Source: a bacterium (GTDB lineage Bacteria > Spirochaetota > Leptospiria > Leptospirales > Leptonemataceae). From it: a DNA stretch of 64,000 nt. The stretch lies in NCBI GenBank assembly GCA_024742665.1, contig JANSYA010000007.1:293739-357738 (forward strand), in the 5' to 3' direction. Shown piece by piece: positions 54,582 through 63,931 of this stretch (the first letter of the stretch is position 1; each line of letters begins with the position of its first letter). A program made the translations under genes and the position numbers. The notes under the pieces were generated by a model. It saw only the letters and a list, made by a program, of their open reading frames with translations, had not been told where the DNA came from and ran no database searches.

Positions 54582-55919
54582 ATGGATTTTAAGGTCAAGA
54601 AGCTCACCGAGGTCACGGCGGAAGTTACGCTCAAGTCCACTTCGGAAGAAGTGGAAGCCGCGTTTCAGCGCGCTTATAAAAAAGCCCAGGGCAAAATCAA
54701 GCTGCCCGGTTTTCGGGCCGGCAAGGTTCCGCTGGCGATGGTCGAAAAGCATCTCGGCGACAGCGTGGCCGAAGACGCCGCGCGCGAACTGATCGCCCAG
54801 GCTTTCGAAGACGTCGTCGAAGAACTCGACCCGGCGCCCATTAGCGTCCCGCGCTTTGAGATTGAAAGCTTTGAACGCGGCAAGGGCGCTACTTTCAAGG
54901 GCGCCTACGACAGCATGCCGAAAGTCAAGCTCGGTAAGTACAAGAAGATCAAAGTCACCGAAGACGTGGGTAAGATCTCCGACGCGAATATTCAGGCGGA
55001 GCTGACGCGCGTTCAGAAAGAGCGCTCTACTCTTCAGACTCGTCCGGAAGGCGACGGCGCTGAGAACGACGATTTTATTACGGCCTCCATCGACGTCAAA
55101 GACAGCGAAGGCGGCAAAAATCTGTTCCACAACGAGAACTTCCGCTTTCAACTCGGCGCGGGCCAGAGCCTGCCCGGGATGGATGAGCAGGTCGTCGGCA
55201 TGAAGTACGACGAAACGAAAACCTTCGATCTACAGATGGAAGATTCGTTTCCCGATCCGAATTTCGCCGGCAAAAAAATCAGCGTGGAATTGAAGATCAA
55301 AGACTGCCAGTTCGCCGAACTGCCGGAACTCAACGACGAATTCGCCAAAGATATGGGCGAATACGAAACTCTCGCGGAATACAAAGACTCCGTGCGCGAG
55401 ACCCTGGAAGAGCAGGCGAAGACGGCTCTGAAGCAGGAGGCCATGAACGGCATCCTCGAACAGATCGTCGAAGGCTCAAAGATCCACGTGCCGGATTCGG
55501 TCGTCGAAAACGAAGTGCAGCAGCGCTTTGAGCAAATCAAGCAGCGCATGGGCAACCAGGATCTCGACATGGACGGCCTGGCGCAGATTTCCGGTCAAAC
55601 GCGCGAAAAGCTCGACGCCGATCTGAAAGAGTCCGCACTGAAAGGCATTCACGACCGCCTGGTTCTGCGTGAAATCACGGAAACCGAAACGATCGAAGTT
55701 TCCGACGAAGAAGTCGCCGAGGAAATCCAGAAGACCTACGGCCAGTTTCTGCCGCCGGAGCAGATGAAAGATATCGTGGGCAATGAGAATATCGCCGGGG
55801 ACGTGCGCGGCCGTCTGCTGTACGTAAAGAGCCTGGAATGGATCTATGAAAACGGCGACGTTCGGAAAGGCAAAGAAGTGGCCCTCGACGCGCTCAAAGA
55901 GCGAGGCCTGCTGAACTGA
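54582..55919 (+). CDS. tig: Trigger factor (ribosome-bound chaperone/PPIase)
   Basis: The protein has 445 residues. The ribosome-binding N domain has KKAQGKIKLPGFRAGKVPLAMV (a GFRxGKxP signature), and the FKBP-like middle domain carries GEDDFI-like and GMDEQVVGMKYDETKTF segments. The helical C domain ends in LKERGLLN. It co-translationally folds nascent proteins. It heads a tig-clpP-clpX grouping with a 396-base gap before clpP. Confidence 0.95.
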   Translation: MDFKVKKLTEVTAEVTLKSTSEEVEAAFQRAYKKAQGKIKLPGFRAGKVPLAMVEKHLGDSVAEDAARELIAQAFEDVVEELDPAPISVPRFEIESFERGKGATFKGAYDSMPKVKLGKYKKIKVTEDVGKISDANIQAELTRVQKERSTLQTRPEGDGAENDDFITASIDVKDSEGGKNLFHNENFRFQLGAGQSLPGMDEQVVGMKYDETKTFDLQMEDSFPDPNFAGKKISVELKIKDCQFAELPELNDEFAKDMGEYETLAEYKDSVRETLEEQAKTALKQEAMNGILEQIVEGSKIHVPDSVVENEVQQRFEQIKQRMGNQDLDMDGLAQISGQTREKLDADLKESALKGIHDRLVLREITETETIEVSDEEVAEEIQKTYGQFLPPEQMKDIVGNENIAGDVRGRLLYVKSLEWIYENGDVRKGKEVALDALKERGLLN

Positions 55920-56315
55920 GCCGCACCCGCCGGCGGCGAATCGCGCGGGCGGCTCGGATGAGCCGCATCGCCGGCCGGGCCCTGGCTTGTCACGAGTACG
56001 GGCATGGCCAGCGACGTTTTTGACCGGCCGGACGCTTTCGCGGAGCAGTCCGGGACTGTCCCGCCTTCCGTCGATTGGTGTACGGAAAACCGCGATTGTG
56101 CGCCTGCGGGAAATATATCTGATTCTTGACAGACCGCTAGAATCGTATTTTTCTGGTGTGGATTCCGGGTTTTTCGGGGTCATCCGCGTCCACGGGCGAT
56201 ACTATAAAAGGACGGGGTGGCCAGAGCCCCGGAACTCTGGAAGCGGTTTGGCCGGCTGAGGATCGCAGTCGCAATGATCTCTGTATAATCTCGAACAATC
56301 TCAAGGAAATTTTAA
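55920..56315. promoter_or_regulatory. Leader region between tig and clpP
   Basis: No credible ORF was found in 396 bases. A 7-bp hairpin (GCGGCTC-GGAT-GAGCCGC, 55949-55966) follows the tig stop. A consensus TTGACA at 56126-56131 is followed by an AT-rich GTATTTTTC, but with only about 14 bases to the best -10, so a promoter is possible rather than proven. TACTATAAAA near 56200 is another AT-rich block. Confidence 0.4.
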
Positions 56316-56918
56316 ATGGCGATAGTACCTACAATTTGGGAGCAGACCGGCCGCACCGAGCGCGCCTACGATCCGTATTCCCGGCTTCTGAAAGATCGGA
56401 TCATCTTTCTGGGCTATCCGATCGACGACGTGTACGCGAATCTGGTGATCGCGCAACTGCTCTTTTTAGATGCGGACGATCCGGACAAAGACATTTATCT
56501 CTACATCAACAGCCCCGGCGGATACGTCACCGACGGTCTGGCGATCTATGATACGATGCAGTACATTCGCTCGGAAATTCGCACGGTCTGCATCGGTCAG
56601 GCGGCGAATATCGCGTCGCTGCTGCTGGCGGCGGGCGCGAAAGGCAAACGCTCCGCGCTGCCGAACGCGCGGGTGATGATGCATCAGCCCGTGGGCGGCG
56701 TGCAGGGCCAGTCCCGCGACATTGAAATCCAGGCCAAAGAAATCCTGGGCATCAAAGAAAAACTGAACCGCATCTACGGCGAACATACCAACAAGCCGCT
56801 GGAGCAGATCGAAAAAGATATCGATCGTTTGTTTTATATGTCGTCGGAAGATGCGCGGGAATACGGCATCATCGATAACGTCATCGACAACACCAAAACT
56901 GAGAGCGGCGAAAGCTGA
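56316..56918 (+). CDS. clpP: ClpP protease (operonic with clpX)
   Basis: The protein has 200 residues, the usual ClpP length. The triad is in [12 protein letters not shown] (Ser), [11 protein letters not shown] (His) and DIDRLFY (Asp). [20 protein letters not shown] is present. ATG 56316 is preceded by AAGGAAA at an ideal distance. clpX starts 50 bases downstream. It is probably the ClpX-partner subunit of a two-isoform ClpP barrel, with the copy at 47195 as the other. Confidence 0.95.
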   Translation: MAIVPTIWEQTGRTERAYDPYSRLLKDRIIFLGYPIDDVYANLVIAQLLFLDADDPDKDIYLYINSPGGYVTDGLAIYDTMQYIRSEIRTVCIGQAANIASLLLAAGAKGKRSALPNARVMMHQPVGGVQGQSRDIEIQAKEILGIKEKLNRIYGEHTNKPLEQIEKDIDRLFYMSSEDAREYGIIDNVIDNTKTESGES

Positions 56919-56967
56919 GGAATCGGTAGCGGCCCCCGCGGGTCGCGCTGAAAGGGCAGGAACGCAA

Positions 56968-58302
56968 ATGGCAGTACGAAAGAAAAGCGGAGATCGCGAG
57001 AAGCTCCACTGTTCGTTTTGCGGCAAGGAACAGGACGCGGTGCGTCGCCTTGTCGCGGGGCCGGGCGTTTATATTTGCGACGAGTGCATCGAGCTCTGTA
57101 ACGAAATTATCGCGGAAGAAACCGATCAGGATACGGGCGGCGTGCTCCAGGGCGAGCTACCCAAACCCACCGAAATCAAATCTATTCTCGACCAGTACGT
57201 CATCGGCCAGGACCGCGCGAAAAAAGCCCTGGCGGTTGCGGTCTACAATCATTACAAGCGCATCAATCAAAATCAGAAGAAGGGCGAGATCGAACTCGAT
57301 AAGTCCAATATTCTAATGATCGGTCCGACCGGTTCTGGCAAGACTCTACTCGCTCAGACTCTGGCGCGTTTGCTCAAAGTTCCGTTTGCGATCGTCGACG
57401 CCACGGCTCTGACGGAAGCGGGCTACGTCGGCGAGGACGTCGAAAATATCTTATTGCGTCTGATTCAAAACGCGGACAACGATATAAAAAAGGCCGAGAT
57501 CGGCATTATCTATATCGACGAGATCGATAAGATTTCGCGTAAGACCGACAACCCTTCGATTACCCGGGACGTTTCCGGCGAGGGCGTGCAGCAGGCGCTG
57601 CTGAAAATCATCGAAGGCACAGTGGCCAACGTTCCGCCCCAGGGCGGTCGCAAACATCCCCACCAGGATTTTATTTCCCTCGATACGAAAAACGTATTGT
57701 TCATGTGCGGCGGCGCCTTCGTCGGTCTGGACAAGATCGTCGAAAATCGACTGGGTCGCCGCGAAATCGGCTTCGGGCGCAAGGCCGGCGATGCCGAAGA
57801 AATCCGCGAGAGCAAACAACCCCGGCGCGAAGTCCTCGCGCGCGTGATTCCGGACGACTTAATGAAATACGGATTGATTCCGGAATTCGTGGGCCGTCTG
57901 CCTATTCTGGCGGGGCTCGACGATCTGGACGTCGATACTCTCAAAACGATTTTCACCGAGCCGAAGAACTCGATCCTCAAGCAGTACCAGCGCATCTTCG
58001 AAATCGAAGACGTGAAGCTGAAATTCACGGACGACGCGATCATCTCGATCGCCGAGATGGCGATTGAACGCGAAGCCGGCGCTCGCGGTTTGCGGAGCAT
58101 CGTTGAAAATGTGATGATGGACCTGATGTATACGATTCCTTCGCGCGACGATGTCGAAGAGGTTGTGATCACTCCGGGCGTTATTGAAAATAATGATCAG
58201 CCCGTTTTTGTGATGAAAAAAGAGTCCGGTAAAAAAGAAGGCAAGTCCTCCCAGAAAGAGAACGCGAAGTCGGCCGGCGAGAAAAAAGAAAAGCTCGCCT
58301 GA
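56968..58302 (+). CDS. clpX: ClpX ATPase (ClpP unfoldase)
   Basis: The protein has 444 residues from ATG 56968. The N-terminal zinc site is [11 protein letters not shown] and CDECIELC. The AAA core has [18 protein letters not shown] (Walker A), [10 protein letters not shown] (Walker B), the pore-region GYVGEDVE and [14 protein letters not shown] (sensor 2 region). The C-terminal 35 residues are Lys/Glu-rich ([12 protein letters not shown]) and are extra to most ClpX. Confidence 0.96.
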   Translation: MAVRKKSGDREKLHCSFCGKEQDAVRRLVAGPGVYICDECIELCNEIIAEETDQDTGGVLQGELPKPTEIKSILDQYVIGQDRAKKALAVAVYNHYKRINQNQKKGEIELDKSNILMIGPTGSGKTLLAQTLARLLKVPFAIVDATALTEAGYVGEDVENILLRLIQNADNDIKKAEIGIIYIDEIDKISRKTDNPSITRDVSGEGVQQALLKIIEGTVANVPPQGGRKHPHQDFISLDTKNVLFMCGGAFVGLDKIVENRLGRREIGFGRKAGDAEEIRESKQPRREVLARVIPDDLMKYGLIPEFVGRLPILAGLDDLDVDTLKTIFTEPKNSILKQYQRIFEIEDVKLKFTDDAIISIAEMAIEREAGARGLRSIVENVMMDLMYTIPSRDDVEEVVITPGVIENNDQPVFVMKKESGKKEGKSSQKENAKSAGEKKEKLA

Positions 58303-58577
58303 ATTCGCGGGCCGCGCGCCCGCGTCAGGGCTCTCCCGCTTTCGATCGTTAAAACTGGATCCCTGAGCCCACCGCCGGAGACGGGCACACCTCCCTGCCC
58401 TCGCGGGTGGTTCTTCTATTGGAGGCGGGGAATCTCTGGATCCTTCGCGCGGCGGCCCGGACCGCATGCGCATCTCCCGTCGGCCGTAGCCTGATCCTCC
58501 CGCGCGAGCAGTCGGCTCCGCTGCTGAAGTTTCGGACCTGCGCGTGGCGTATGCGAAGCGCCAAAAGCTTTAGAGCA

Positions 58578-59711
58578 TCAGCGCCGACTGCGTTCGATCA
58601 GCCACACCACGCAGATGGAGAGTACATACAGCAGCGAAAGCAGCGTGCCCACCCCGAGCATACTCCAGGGATCGGGGGGCGTGATCACCGCGGAAGAAAC
58701 GTAGATGATGACCAGGGCAAAGCGCCAGGTCCGCTGGTGCCACGCCACGGTCAGGATGCCGACCGCGCCCAGGGCGATCAAAACGATCGGCAGCTGGAAG
58801 GCCAGACCCGTTGCCAGGTGCAGGGCGAAGAGAAAACCGTAGTAGCGCTCGACGCTCAGAACCGGATCGACGCCCTCCATCTGCATCCCGACAAAGAAAA
58901 ACTGCAGCGAAAGCGGCACGATATAAAACCAGCACACCGCGATGCCGGTCCAGAACAGTAGAGCGGAGCCCGCGACCGCCAGGTGGCCGTAGATCGCGGT
59001 CCGCCTGGATACGGCCGGAGTTACGAAACCCCATAAGATAAATACGATCGCCGGAAAGCCGACGATCACTCCGGCCAGCACGCTGACTTTGATCAGAATT
59101 TCCATCGGGCCGTAGACGTTCTGCAGAATCAGATTCTCGTCGGTCAAATTGCGATAGGGGCCGACCAGAAAGTCGTGCAATGCCCCGCTGAAAAATCCGG
59201 CGCAAACGCTCAGGCCGACGACGACGCCGATGATCTGGAAGATGCGGACTCGCAGCTCTTCCAGGTGATCGCCGACGGACATCACGGCGCCTTCGTCTTC
59301 GTCATCCGCGTAGGGATCCGGCAGATGTTCGTAGCCGGGCTCCTCGTATTCTTCTTCGTGGGGCCGGTCGGTCTGATGCTCTTCTGCATCGAAGCGATCT
59401 AACTGTTCTGACTCTCTGGAATTATCCGGGCGATCGTAATCCGAATCCAGCGGCTCCTGGTCGGCGGGCGTCGGTCTGCGCGATGCGGCGGGATTCGTCC
59501 GGTAGGTTCCGGTGGGCACCACCCGGGGGATCGACTTTTTGCGGGCGCTTTTTTTCGCGCCGCCGGCTGCGGACCGCTTTTGGGCGGCGGACTTCGACGC
59601 CTGCTTTTTATTTCGGCGGGCGGGGGCGGAGCCACGAGACGCCTTCTTTGAAGACGCGGCTTTCTTTTTTGTACGGCCTGAATTTTGATGTCGATGGCGG
59701 GCGGCGGCCAT
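58578..59711 (-). CDS. tatC: Twin-arginine translocase TatC with long charged N-terminal extension
   Basis: The protein has 377 residues. TatC proper starts near residue 143 (MSVGDHLEELRVRIFQI) and has six membrane segments, the conserved Glu pair (HLEELR) that binds twin-arginine signals, and VYGPMEILIKVSV. Before it are about 140 residues: a Lys/Ala/Ser-rich basic part (KKKAASSKKASRG), then a strongly acidic part (HEEEYEEPGYEHL). Most TatC lack this. Whether translation begins at 59711 or nearer 59285 must be tested; the open frame and codon pattern suggest the extension is real. The gene follows tatA by 29 bases. Confidence 0.85.
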   Translation of the reverse strand: MAAARHRHQNSGRTKKKAASSKKASRGSAPARRNKKQASKSAAQKRSAAGGAKKSARKKSIPRVVPTGTYRTNPAASRRPTPADQEPLDSDYDRPDNSRESEQLDRFDAEEHQTDRPHEEEYEEPGYEHLPDPYADDEDEGAVMSVGDHLEELRVRIFQIIGVVVGLSVCAGFFSGALHDFLVGPYRNLTDENLILQNVYGPMEILIKVSVLAGVIVGFPAIVFILWGFVTPAVSRRTAIYGHLAVAGSALLFWTGIAVCWFYIVPLSLQFFFVGMQMEGVDPVLSVERYYGFLFALHLATGLAFQLPIVLIALGAVGILTVAWHQRTWRFALVIIYVSSAVITPPDPWSMLGVGTLLSLLYVLSICVVWLIERSRR

Positions 59712-59740
59712 GGTTGTAGAAATCGAGCGCGGGGGCGCTC

Positions 59741-59989
59741 TCAGGCCTTACGGGTTTTCTTTTTTTTCGAGCTGGAGCGAGTCGCTTTCTTGACGGTTTC
59801 GGCCGGCTCGTTGTCCTCTTCGATCTCGTGGCGCACGTCGGTGATTTCTTTTTCTGCGCCGCTCATGCTGCGCTTGAATTCGCGCAGTCCCGTGCCGAGA
59901 TCGCGGGCGAGCTGAGGAATCTTTTTGCCGCCGAACAGCAGCAGCACAATGACGACGATTCCTGCGATTTCTAAGGGTCCTAAGCTCAT
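59741..59989 (-). CDS. tatA: TatA/B-type twin-arginine translocase subunit
   Basis: The protein has 82 residues from ATG 59989, with AGGTGG upstream. It has the TatA fold: one membrane helix (LEIAGIVVIVLLLFGGKKIP), the amphipathic RDLGTGLREFKRS, an acidic middle and a Lys-rich end (SSSKKKKTRKA). An upstream in-frame extension to 60301 is a shadow. It is the first gene of tatA-tatC. Confidence 0.93.
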   Translation of the reverse strand: MSLGPLEIAGIVVIVLLLFGGKKIPQLARDLGTGLREFKRSMSGAEKEITDVRHEIEEDNEPAETVKKATRSSSKKKKTRKA

Positions 59990-60287
59990 AATTCCACCTG
60001 CGGGTCGCGGCTGGCGATGGTCCGTTGCCTTCAGTCCCGTCAGGAAATTCCAGCCGGCGCCGGGCCGGGCTGAAACCCGGGGTGCCGGACGCCGATACTT
60101 AAACAGAGATCCGCGCCAGCCGTAACAGGGGCAGGTTTTCGACGACCAGATGAGAACGCCACCACGAAATGATCGGCAGGACCCGACCGCCGGCGCACAC
60201 GGCGCCGGACCGGCGGCGATTTCATGGCATCCGTCGGGGGACTGGAGCGCGCATTTTTCGTCTGATAAATTAGTGGAACGATGATAT

Positions 60288-61100
60288 ATGGCCGTCAGCA
60301 AAGAACAGAAATATCTCTATAACGAGAAGGTCCGGGCCTATAAAAGTCAGGCCGAAGATCTCAAAAAGGAAATCGCAACCGTAAAGGGGGCGGGGCGCCG
60401 CAATCCGAAAGTGGATCCGTACTTTCAGGTCAAGGCCGGAATTCTGGGCATCCAGCGTGCGAACACCCTCGTGCAGATGTCGCGCCTCTCGCAGCAAATC
60501 CAGAATATCAAAAACGACACCTATCTGAACGACGCCCGCAAAGAGCTTTCCAGCCGGATGACCGATCTGCTGAAAGTGGTGGGGGACGATCTGGACGGCA
60601 CCCTGACGGAAAATCTGGAGCGACTGGAAGGACTCGGGGAAATGACGCCGGCTCAGAAATTGCATCTGATGGTGGGCTTTCGGGACGCCGTGGAAAACGT
60701 CCGCCACGCGATGGGCGAGACCTCGAAGTGGCGCTGGAATTTTCCCGATATGTACATGAAGCTGGTGACCCTGGCCCGCAATCTACTGGACTTCAAACGC
60801 TTCGAGCGGACCAAAGATCCGAACGACGAGAACTATCGCCCCCTGCAGGAATACATGCGTTTCTTGATGGAAGAGAGCCAGAGGGCCGCTCAGGAGTACC
60901 GCAGCAAGTACGAGCTCAGCACGAATGAGGTGACGGATCTCCAGCAAATCGAGAAAATCTTCGAAATGCAGAAGAAGATTTTCACTTTTACGGGTCAGAA
61001 GGACGAATTGAAGAAGGCCACCATCGCTCTGGACAACAATAAGGAAAAAATCGAAGCCTTGATGGCGGAAAAAAAGGCCGGCAAAAAGAAGAAGAGTTGA
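60288..61100 (+). CDS. Coiled-coil protein of unknown function
   Basis: The protein has 270 residues with ATG 60288 after GATGATAT. There is no signal peptide. It is almost entirely helical, with Lys/Glu/Gln heptads (LSQQIQNIKNDTYLNDARKE), a helical mid-part (KWRWNFPDMYMKLVTLARNL) and a poly-basic end (KKAGKKKKS). It resembles conserved leptospiral hypothetical proteins in my memory but not any named family. Divergent from tatA and followed by trxA. Confidence 0.7.
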   Translation: MAVSKEQKYLYNEKVRAYKSQAEDLKKEIATVKGAGRRNPKVDPYFQVKAGILGIQRANTLVQMSRLSQQIQNIKNDTYLNDARKELSSRMTDLLKVVGDDLDGTLTENLERLEGLGEMTPAQKLHLMVGFRDAVENVRHAMGETSKWRWNFPDMYMKLVTLARNLLDFKRFERTKDPNDENYRPLQEYMRFLMEESQRAAQEYRSKYELSTNEVTDLQQIEKIFEMQKKIFTFTGQKDELKKATIALDNNKEKIEALMAEKKAGKKKKS

Positions 61101-61160
61101 CGGTCGCCGGGCGGCATCGGTATATTTCTTTTAGATTTCTCAAAGGAACGAGCGGAACCT

Positions 61161-61472
61161 ATGGCGGTCAAAACATTCACAGATGCAAGCTACGATCAGG
61201 ACACTTCCAACGGAGTGGTTCTGGTGGATTTCTGGGCTGAGTGGTGCGGTCCCTGCCGCATGGTAGCTCCGATCGTCGAAGAACTCTCCGGCGAGCTGCC
61301 CGACGTTACCTTCGCAAAGCTGAACGTGGACGAAAACCAACAGGTCGCTCAGAAGCTCGGAATCACCTCGATTCCCACTCTGCTCCTGTATAAAGACGGC
61401 CAGGTCGTAGACCGCGTGGTCGGCCTGCAGCCGAAACCGAAGCTGAAAAGCTTCATCGAAAAGCACACCTGA
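61161..61472 (+). CDS. trxA: Thioredoxin
   Basis: The protein has 103 residues. The active site is WAEWCGPCRM, and the cis-Pro loop is GITSIPTLLLYKDG. It reduces disulphides in ribonucleotide reductase, peroxiredoxins and others. ATG 61161 has AAGGAAC about 15 bases upstream. Confidence 0.97.
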   Translation: MAVKTFTDASYDQDTSNGVVLVDFWAEWCGPCRMVAPIVEELSGELPDVTFAKLNVDENQQVAQKLGITSIPTLLLYKDGQVVDRVVGLQPKPKLKSFIEKHT

Positions 61473-61651
61473 TATGCTTACAGCGGAGTCGGATCGGTTC
61501 CGGCTCCCCGGGTAGCCCGCCCGAAGCGCAGTGGCCGCGTTTTTTCCTTTTGTTTTTGAATTCGTTCTGAAATCTGGGTTTCCCGCTGGAATATCCGGAG
61601 CGATCGATTTGAAACGACCCACAGCACATTCGAAGCGCAGGTCCGCCTGAT

Positions 61652-63826
61652 ATGCCGGTAGCGCAGGTGCAACTTTCGAGCCCCTTTACCAGTTTGCCCC
61701 GGGGCGGCGTGCTCGTTGAAACTTCGGTCGGGTACGTTCAGTTCGGCGCTCCGCCTGAAACGATCAAAGATACGATGATGTTGCCGCGCAGTGCGCCGCA
61801 GATTTTCGTTTTACCGAATCATTTCTTTCACGTCGAGAAGGGCATCTCCGTCGCCGAACTCGAATTTCCAATCTACTATAATCATTTCCTGCGCCAGAAA
61901 AAGACCTACATCGTCTGCACGCGGGAGCAGCGCGATCAGCTGCTAATCGTCCTGAAAGAGTCGGTATTCGGCCCGGAGATCATCGATCTCAGATCCGAAT
62001 ACATCGACGGCGAAAACACCGAGGGCTTTCCGAATATGGTCGCGGAAGTAGAGCACTTTCGCGGAAACCGGCAGCTCGACGATCTGGTGAAGTTCGTAAT
62101 CTTTCGCGACGATCGGGTGCAGATCAATAACGTCGCGATCAGCAAGCTGGGAAACGGCAACTTCGAACTGCGGGATCAGGACTGGGATCAGGCTACTGAA
62201 ATTCCCGGCACCGTCGATTTTAATATCATCTACGATGCGGGCACGCGTCTGCCGCACACCTATAATCCGCCGCTTTTGGGAATTACCTGTCTGGGACCGA
62301 GTCACGGCTTCGATCCGGAGGAAAACACTTCGGGTTTTTTACTGTGGATTAATCACCAGGGGCTGATGGTCGATCCGCCGGTGAACTCCACCGAGTGGCT
62401 GCGCCAGTCGAATGTGAACCCCAAGTCGATTAACTCGATCATTCTCACTCACTGCCACGCGGACCACGACGCCGGAACCTTCCAGAAGATTCTGGAAGAA
62501 GGCAAGATCACGATCTATTCGACCGAAACCGTGATGCACTCTTTCGTGCGCAAGTACCACGGCCTGACAAAGATTCCGGTCAAAGAATTGTTTTCGTTAT
62601 TCGATTTCGTGCCGGTCGTAATCGGGCGGATATATATTATCAACGGCGCCGAGTTTCGTTTTAGCTACGCGCTGCATTCGATTCCAAGCCTGAGCTTCGA
62701 ATTTTTCTTTCAGGACCAGTCTTTCATATATTCTTCTGATCACCTGAACGATCCCGAGCGATTTAAAGAGCTGCTCGATCTGGGAGTCCTGACCGAATCG
62801 CGCTATCGCGATCTGCTGGATTTTCCCTGGCATCACAAAATCATTTATCACGAAGCCGGCATTCCGCCGCTGCATACGCGCATCGATTATTTGAGCACGC
62901 TGCCGATTGATGTACAAAAACGAATCACGCTGTACCATATCGCCAAAAAGGATATGCCGCCTGATTCGCATATGACGCTCGCGCGCTTCGGCATCGAGAA
63001 TACGCTCTACCCGGAGACTTCGCAGCCCAAACACGAAGCCGAGTATCGCATGCTGGAAGCTCTGGCGAACGTTGACATCTTTCGCGATTTCCCCATCTCG
63101 AAGGCGCGGGAATTCCTGAGCATTGTCGAACACGCGAGCTACGAGCGCGGCTCGAAGATCATCGAGAAGAATAGCCCCGGCGATAATTTCTTTATCATTT
63201 TGAGCGGCAACGTGCGCGTGGAAGGCATGGACCGGGAAGACGATTCAGAAAGCGATTCGAAGCGCTTCGGTTCGTACGAATATTTCGGCGAAGCATCGTT
63301 GATCAACGACCAGCCCCGGGGCGCGGACGTTTTCGCCGAGACCGAAGTCCAGGCGCTGACCATCGAGAAATCGAAATTTTTGAATTTCATTAAGGGCTCC
63401 GGCCTGAATCAAAAATTTCTGACCCTGAACGAAATTCGCAAGACCGGCAGCTGGGAAACTCTGGCCAAATCGCGTTTCTTTCGAGCGACGACTTCTTCCC
63501 AGCGGACCCAGCTCGAATTGATCATGAAGCTGCTGAAGCTGAGAGCCGGCGATCTGATGATTCGCCAGGGTCTGACCTTTGACCACGCTTATATCATCAA
63601 GAAGGGCGCGGTGCACGTGTTGAATCACGGGCGCCTGATCGAAGAGCTGGGGCCGGGCGATTTTTGTGGAGAGATCTTCAAATTGCAAAAGAACGCCGCC
63701 GCGACCTACGACTTCAAGGCGACTTCGAATCTCGATGTCTTCGCCATCGAACGCCAGGATCTAGTCGCCTATATCACCGAGAACCCGGGCGTGTACATGC
63801 GGCTGAACTACGTCTACGGCCGTTGA
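61652..63826 (+). CDS. Metallo-beta-lactamase-fold protein with two cyclic-nucleotide-binding domains
   Basis: The protein has 724 residues. The N-terminal 215 residues are an unassigned region; an MBL-fold hydrolase domain follows at about 195-440, with LTHCHADHDAGT (metal ligands), LHSIPSLSF and SSDHLND. Two CNBDs come next: the first about 470-590 (cassette region FGEASLINDQPRGADV) and the second about 600-724 (FCGEIFKLQKNAAATY). There is no transmembrane segment. It may be a phosphodiesterase or hydrolase whose activity is gated by cAMP; the substrate is unknown. Such fusions occur in leptospires. The gene follows trxA by 180 bases. Confidence 0.88.
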   Translation: MPVAQVQLSSPFTSLPRGGVLVETSVGYVQFGAPPETIKDTMMLPRSAPQIFVLPNHFFHVEKGISVAELEFPIYYNHFLRQKKTYIVCTREQRDQLLIVLKESVFGPEIIDLRSEYIDGENTEGFPNMVAEVEHFRGNRQLDDLVKFVIFRDDRVQINNVAISKLGNGNFELRDQDWDQATEIPGTVDFNIIYDAGTRLPHTYNPPLLGITCLGPSHGFDPEENTSGFLLWINHQGLMVDPPVNSTEWLRQSNVNPKSINSIILTHCHADHDAGTFQKILEEGKITIYSTETVMHSFVRKYHGLTKIPVKELFSLFDFVPVVIGRIYIINGAEFRFSYALHSIPSLSFEFFFQDQSFIYSSDHLNDPERFKELLDLGVLTESRYRDLLDFPWHHKIIYHEAGIPPLHTRIDYLSTLPIDVQKRITLYHIAKKDMPPDSHMTLARFGIENTLYPETSQPKHEAEYRMLEALANVDIFRDFPISKAREFLSIVEHASYERGSKIIEKNSPGDNFFIILSGNVRVEGMDREDDSESDSKRFGSYEYFGEASLINDQPRGADVFAETEVQALTIEKSKFLNFIKGSGLNQKFLTLNEIRKTGSWETLAKSRFFRATTSSQRTQLELIMKLLKLRAGDLMIRQGLTFDHAYIIKKGAVHVLNHGRLIEELGPGDFCGEIFKLQKNAAATYDFKATSNLDVFAIERQDLVAYITENPGVYMRLNYVYGR

Positions 63827-63862
63827 GCCGCGGCCCGGATCCCGCCCCCGTGTGGGAGGAGA

Positions 63863-63880
63863 GCCTGTCGAAAAACCCGT
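63863..63880. mobile_element. Candidate left end of an insertion sequence
   Basis: GCCTGTCGAAAAACCCGT lies about 50-70 bases before the transposase-like start at 63932. TGTCGAAAAAC-type ends occur in some IS families. Only one end can be seen, so this is a weak call. Confidence 0.25.
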
Positions 63881-63931
63881 CAATCTCGGTGAAATCCTGG
63901 CGCCTGTAGAGCTGTAGTATTATAACAGTGC

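Noticed and set aside
56126..56155. Heat-shock (CIRCE) or sigma-32 promoter before clpP
   Set aside because: No TTAGCACTC-N9-GAGTGCTAA and the TTGACA has no properly spaced -10; only a weak general promoter call is kept.
59990..60301. Upstream in-frame extension of TatA
   Set aside because: Disagrees with the standard TatA start; AGGTGG precedes ATG 59989.
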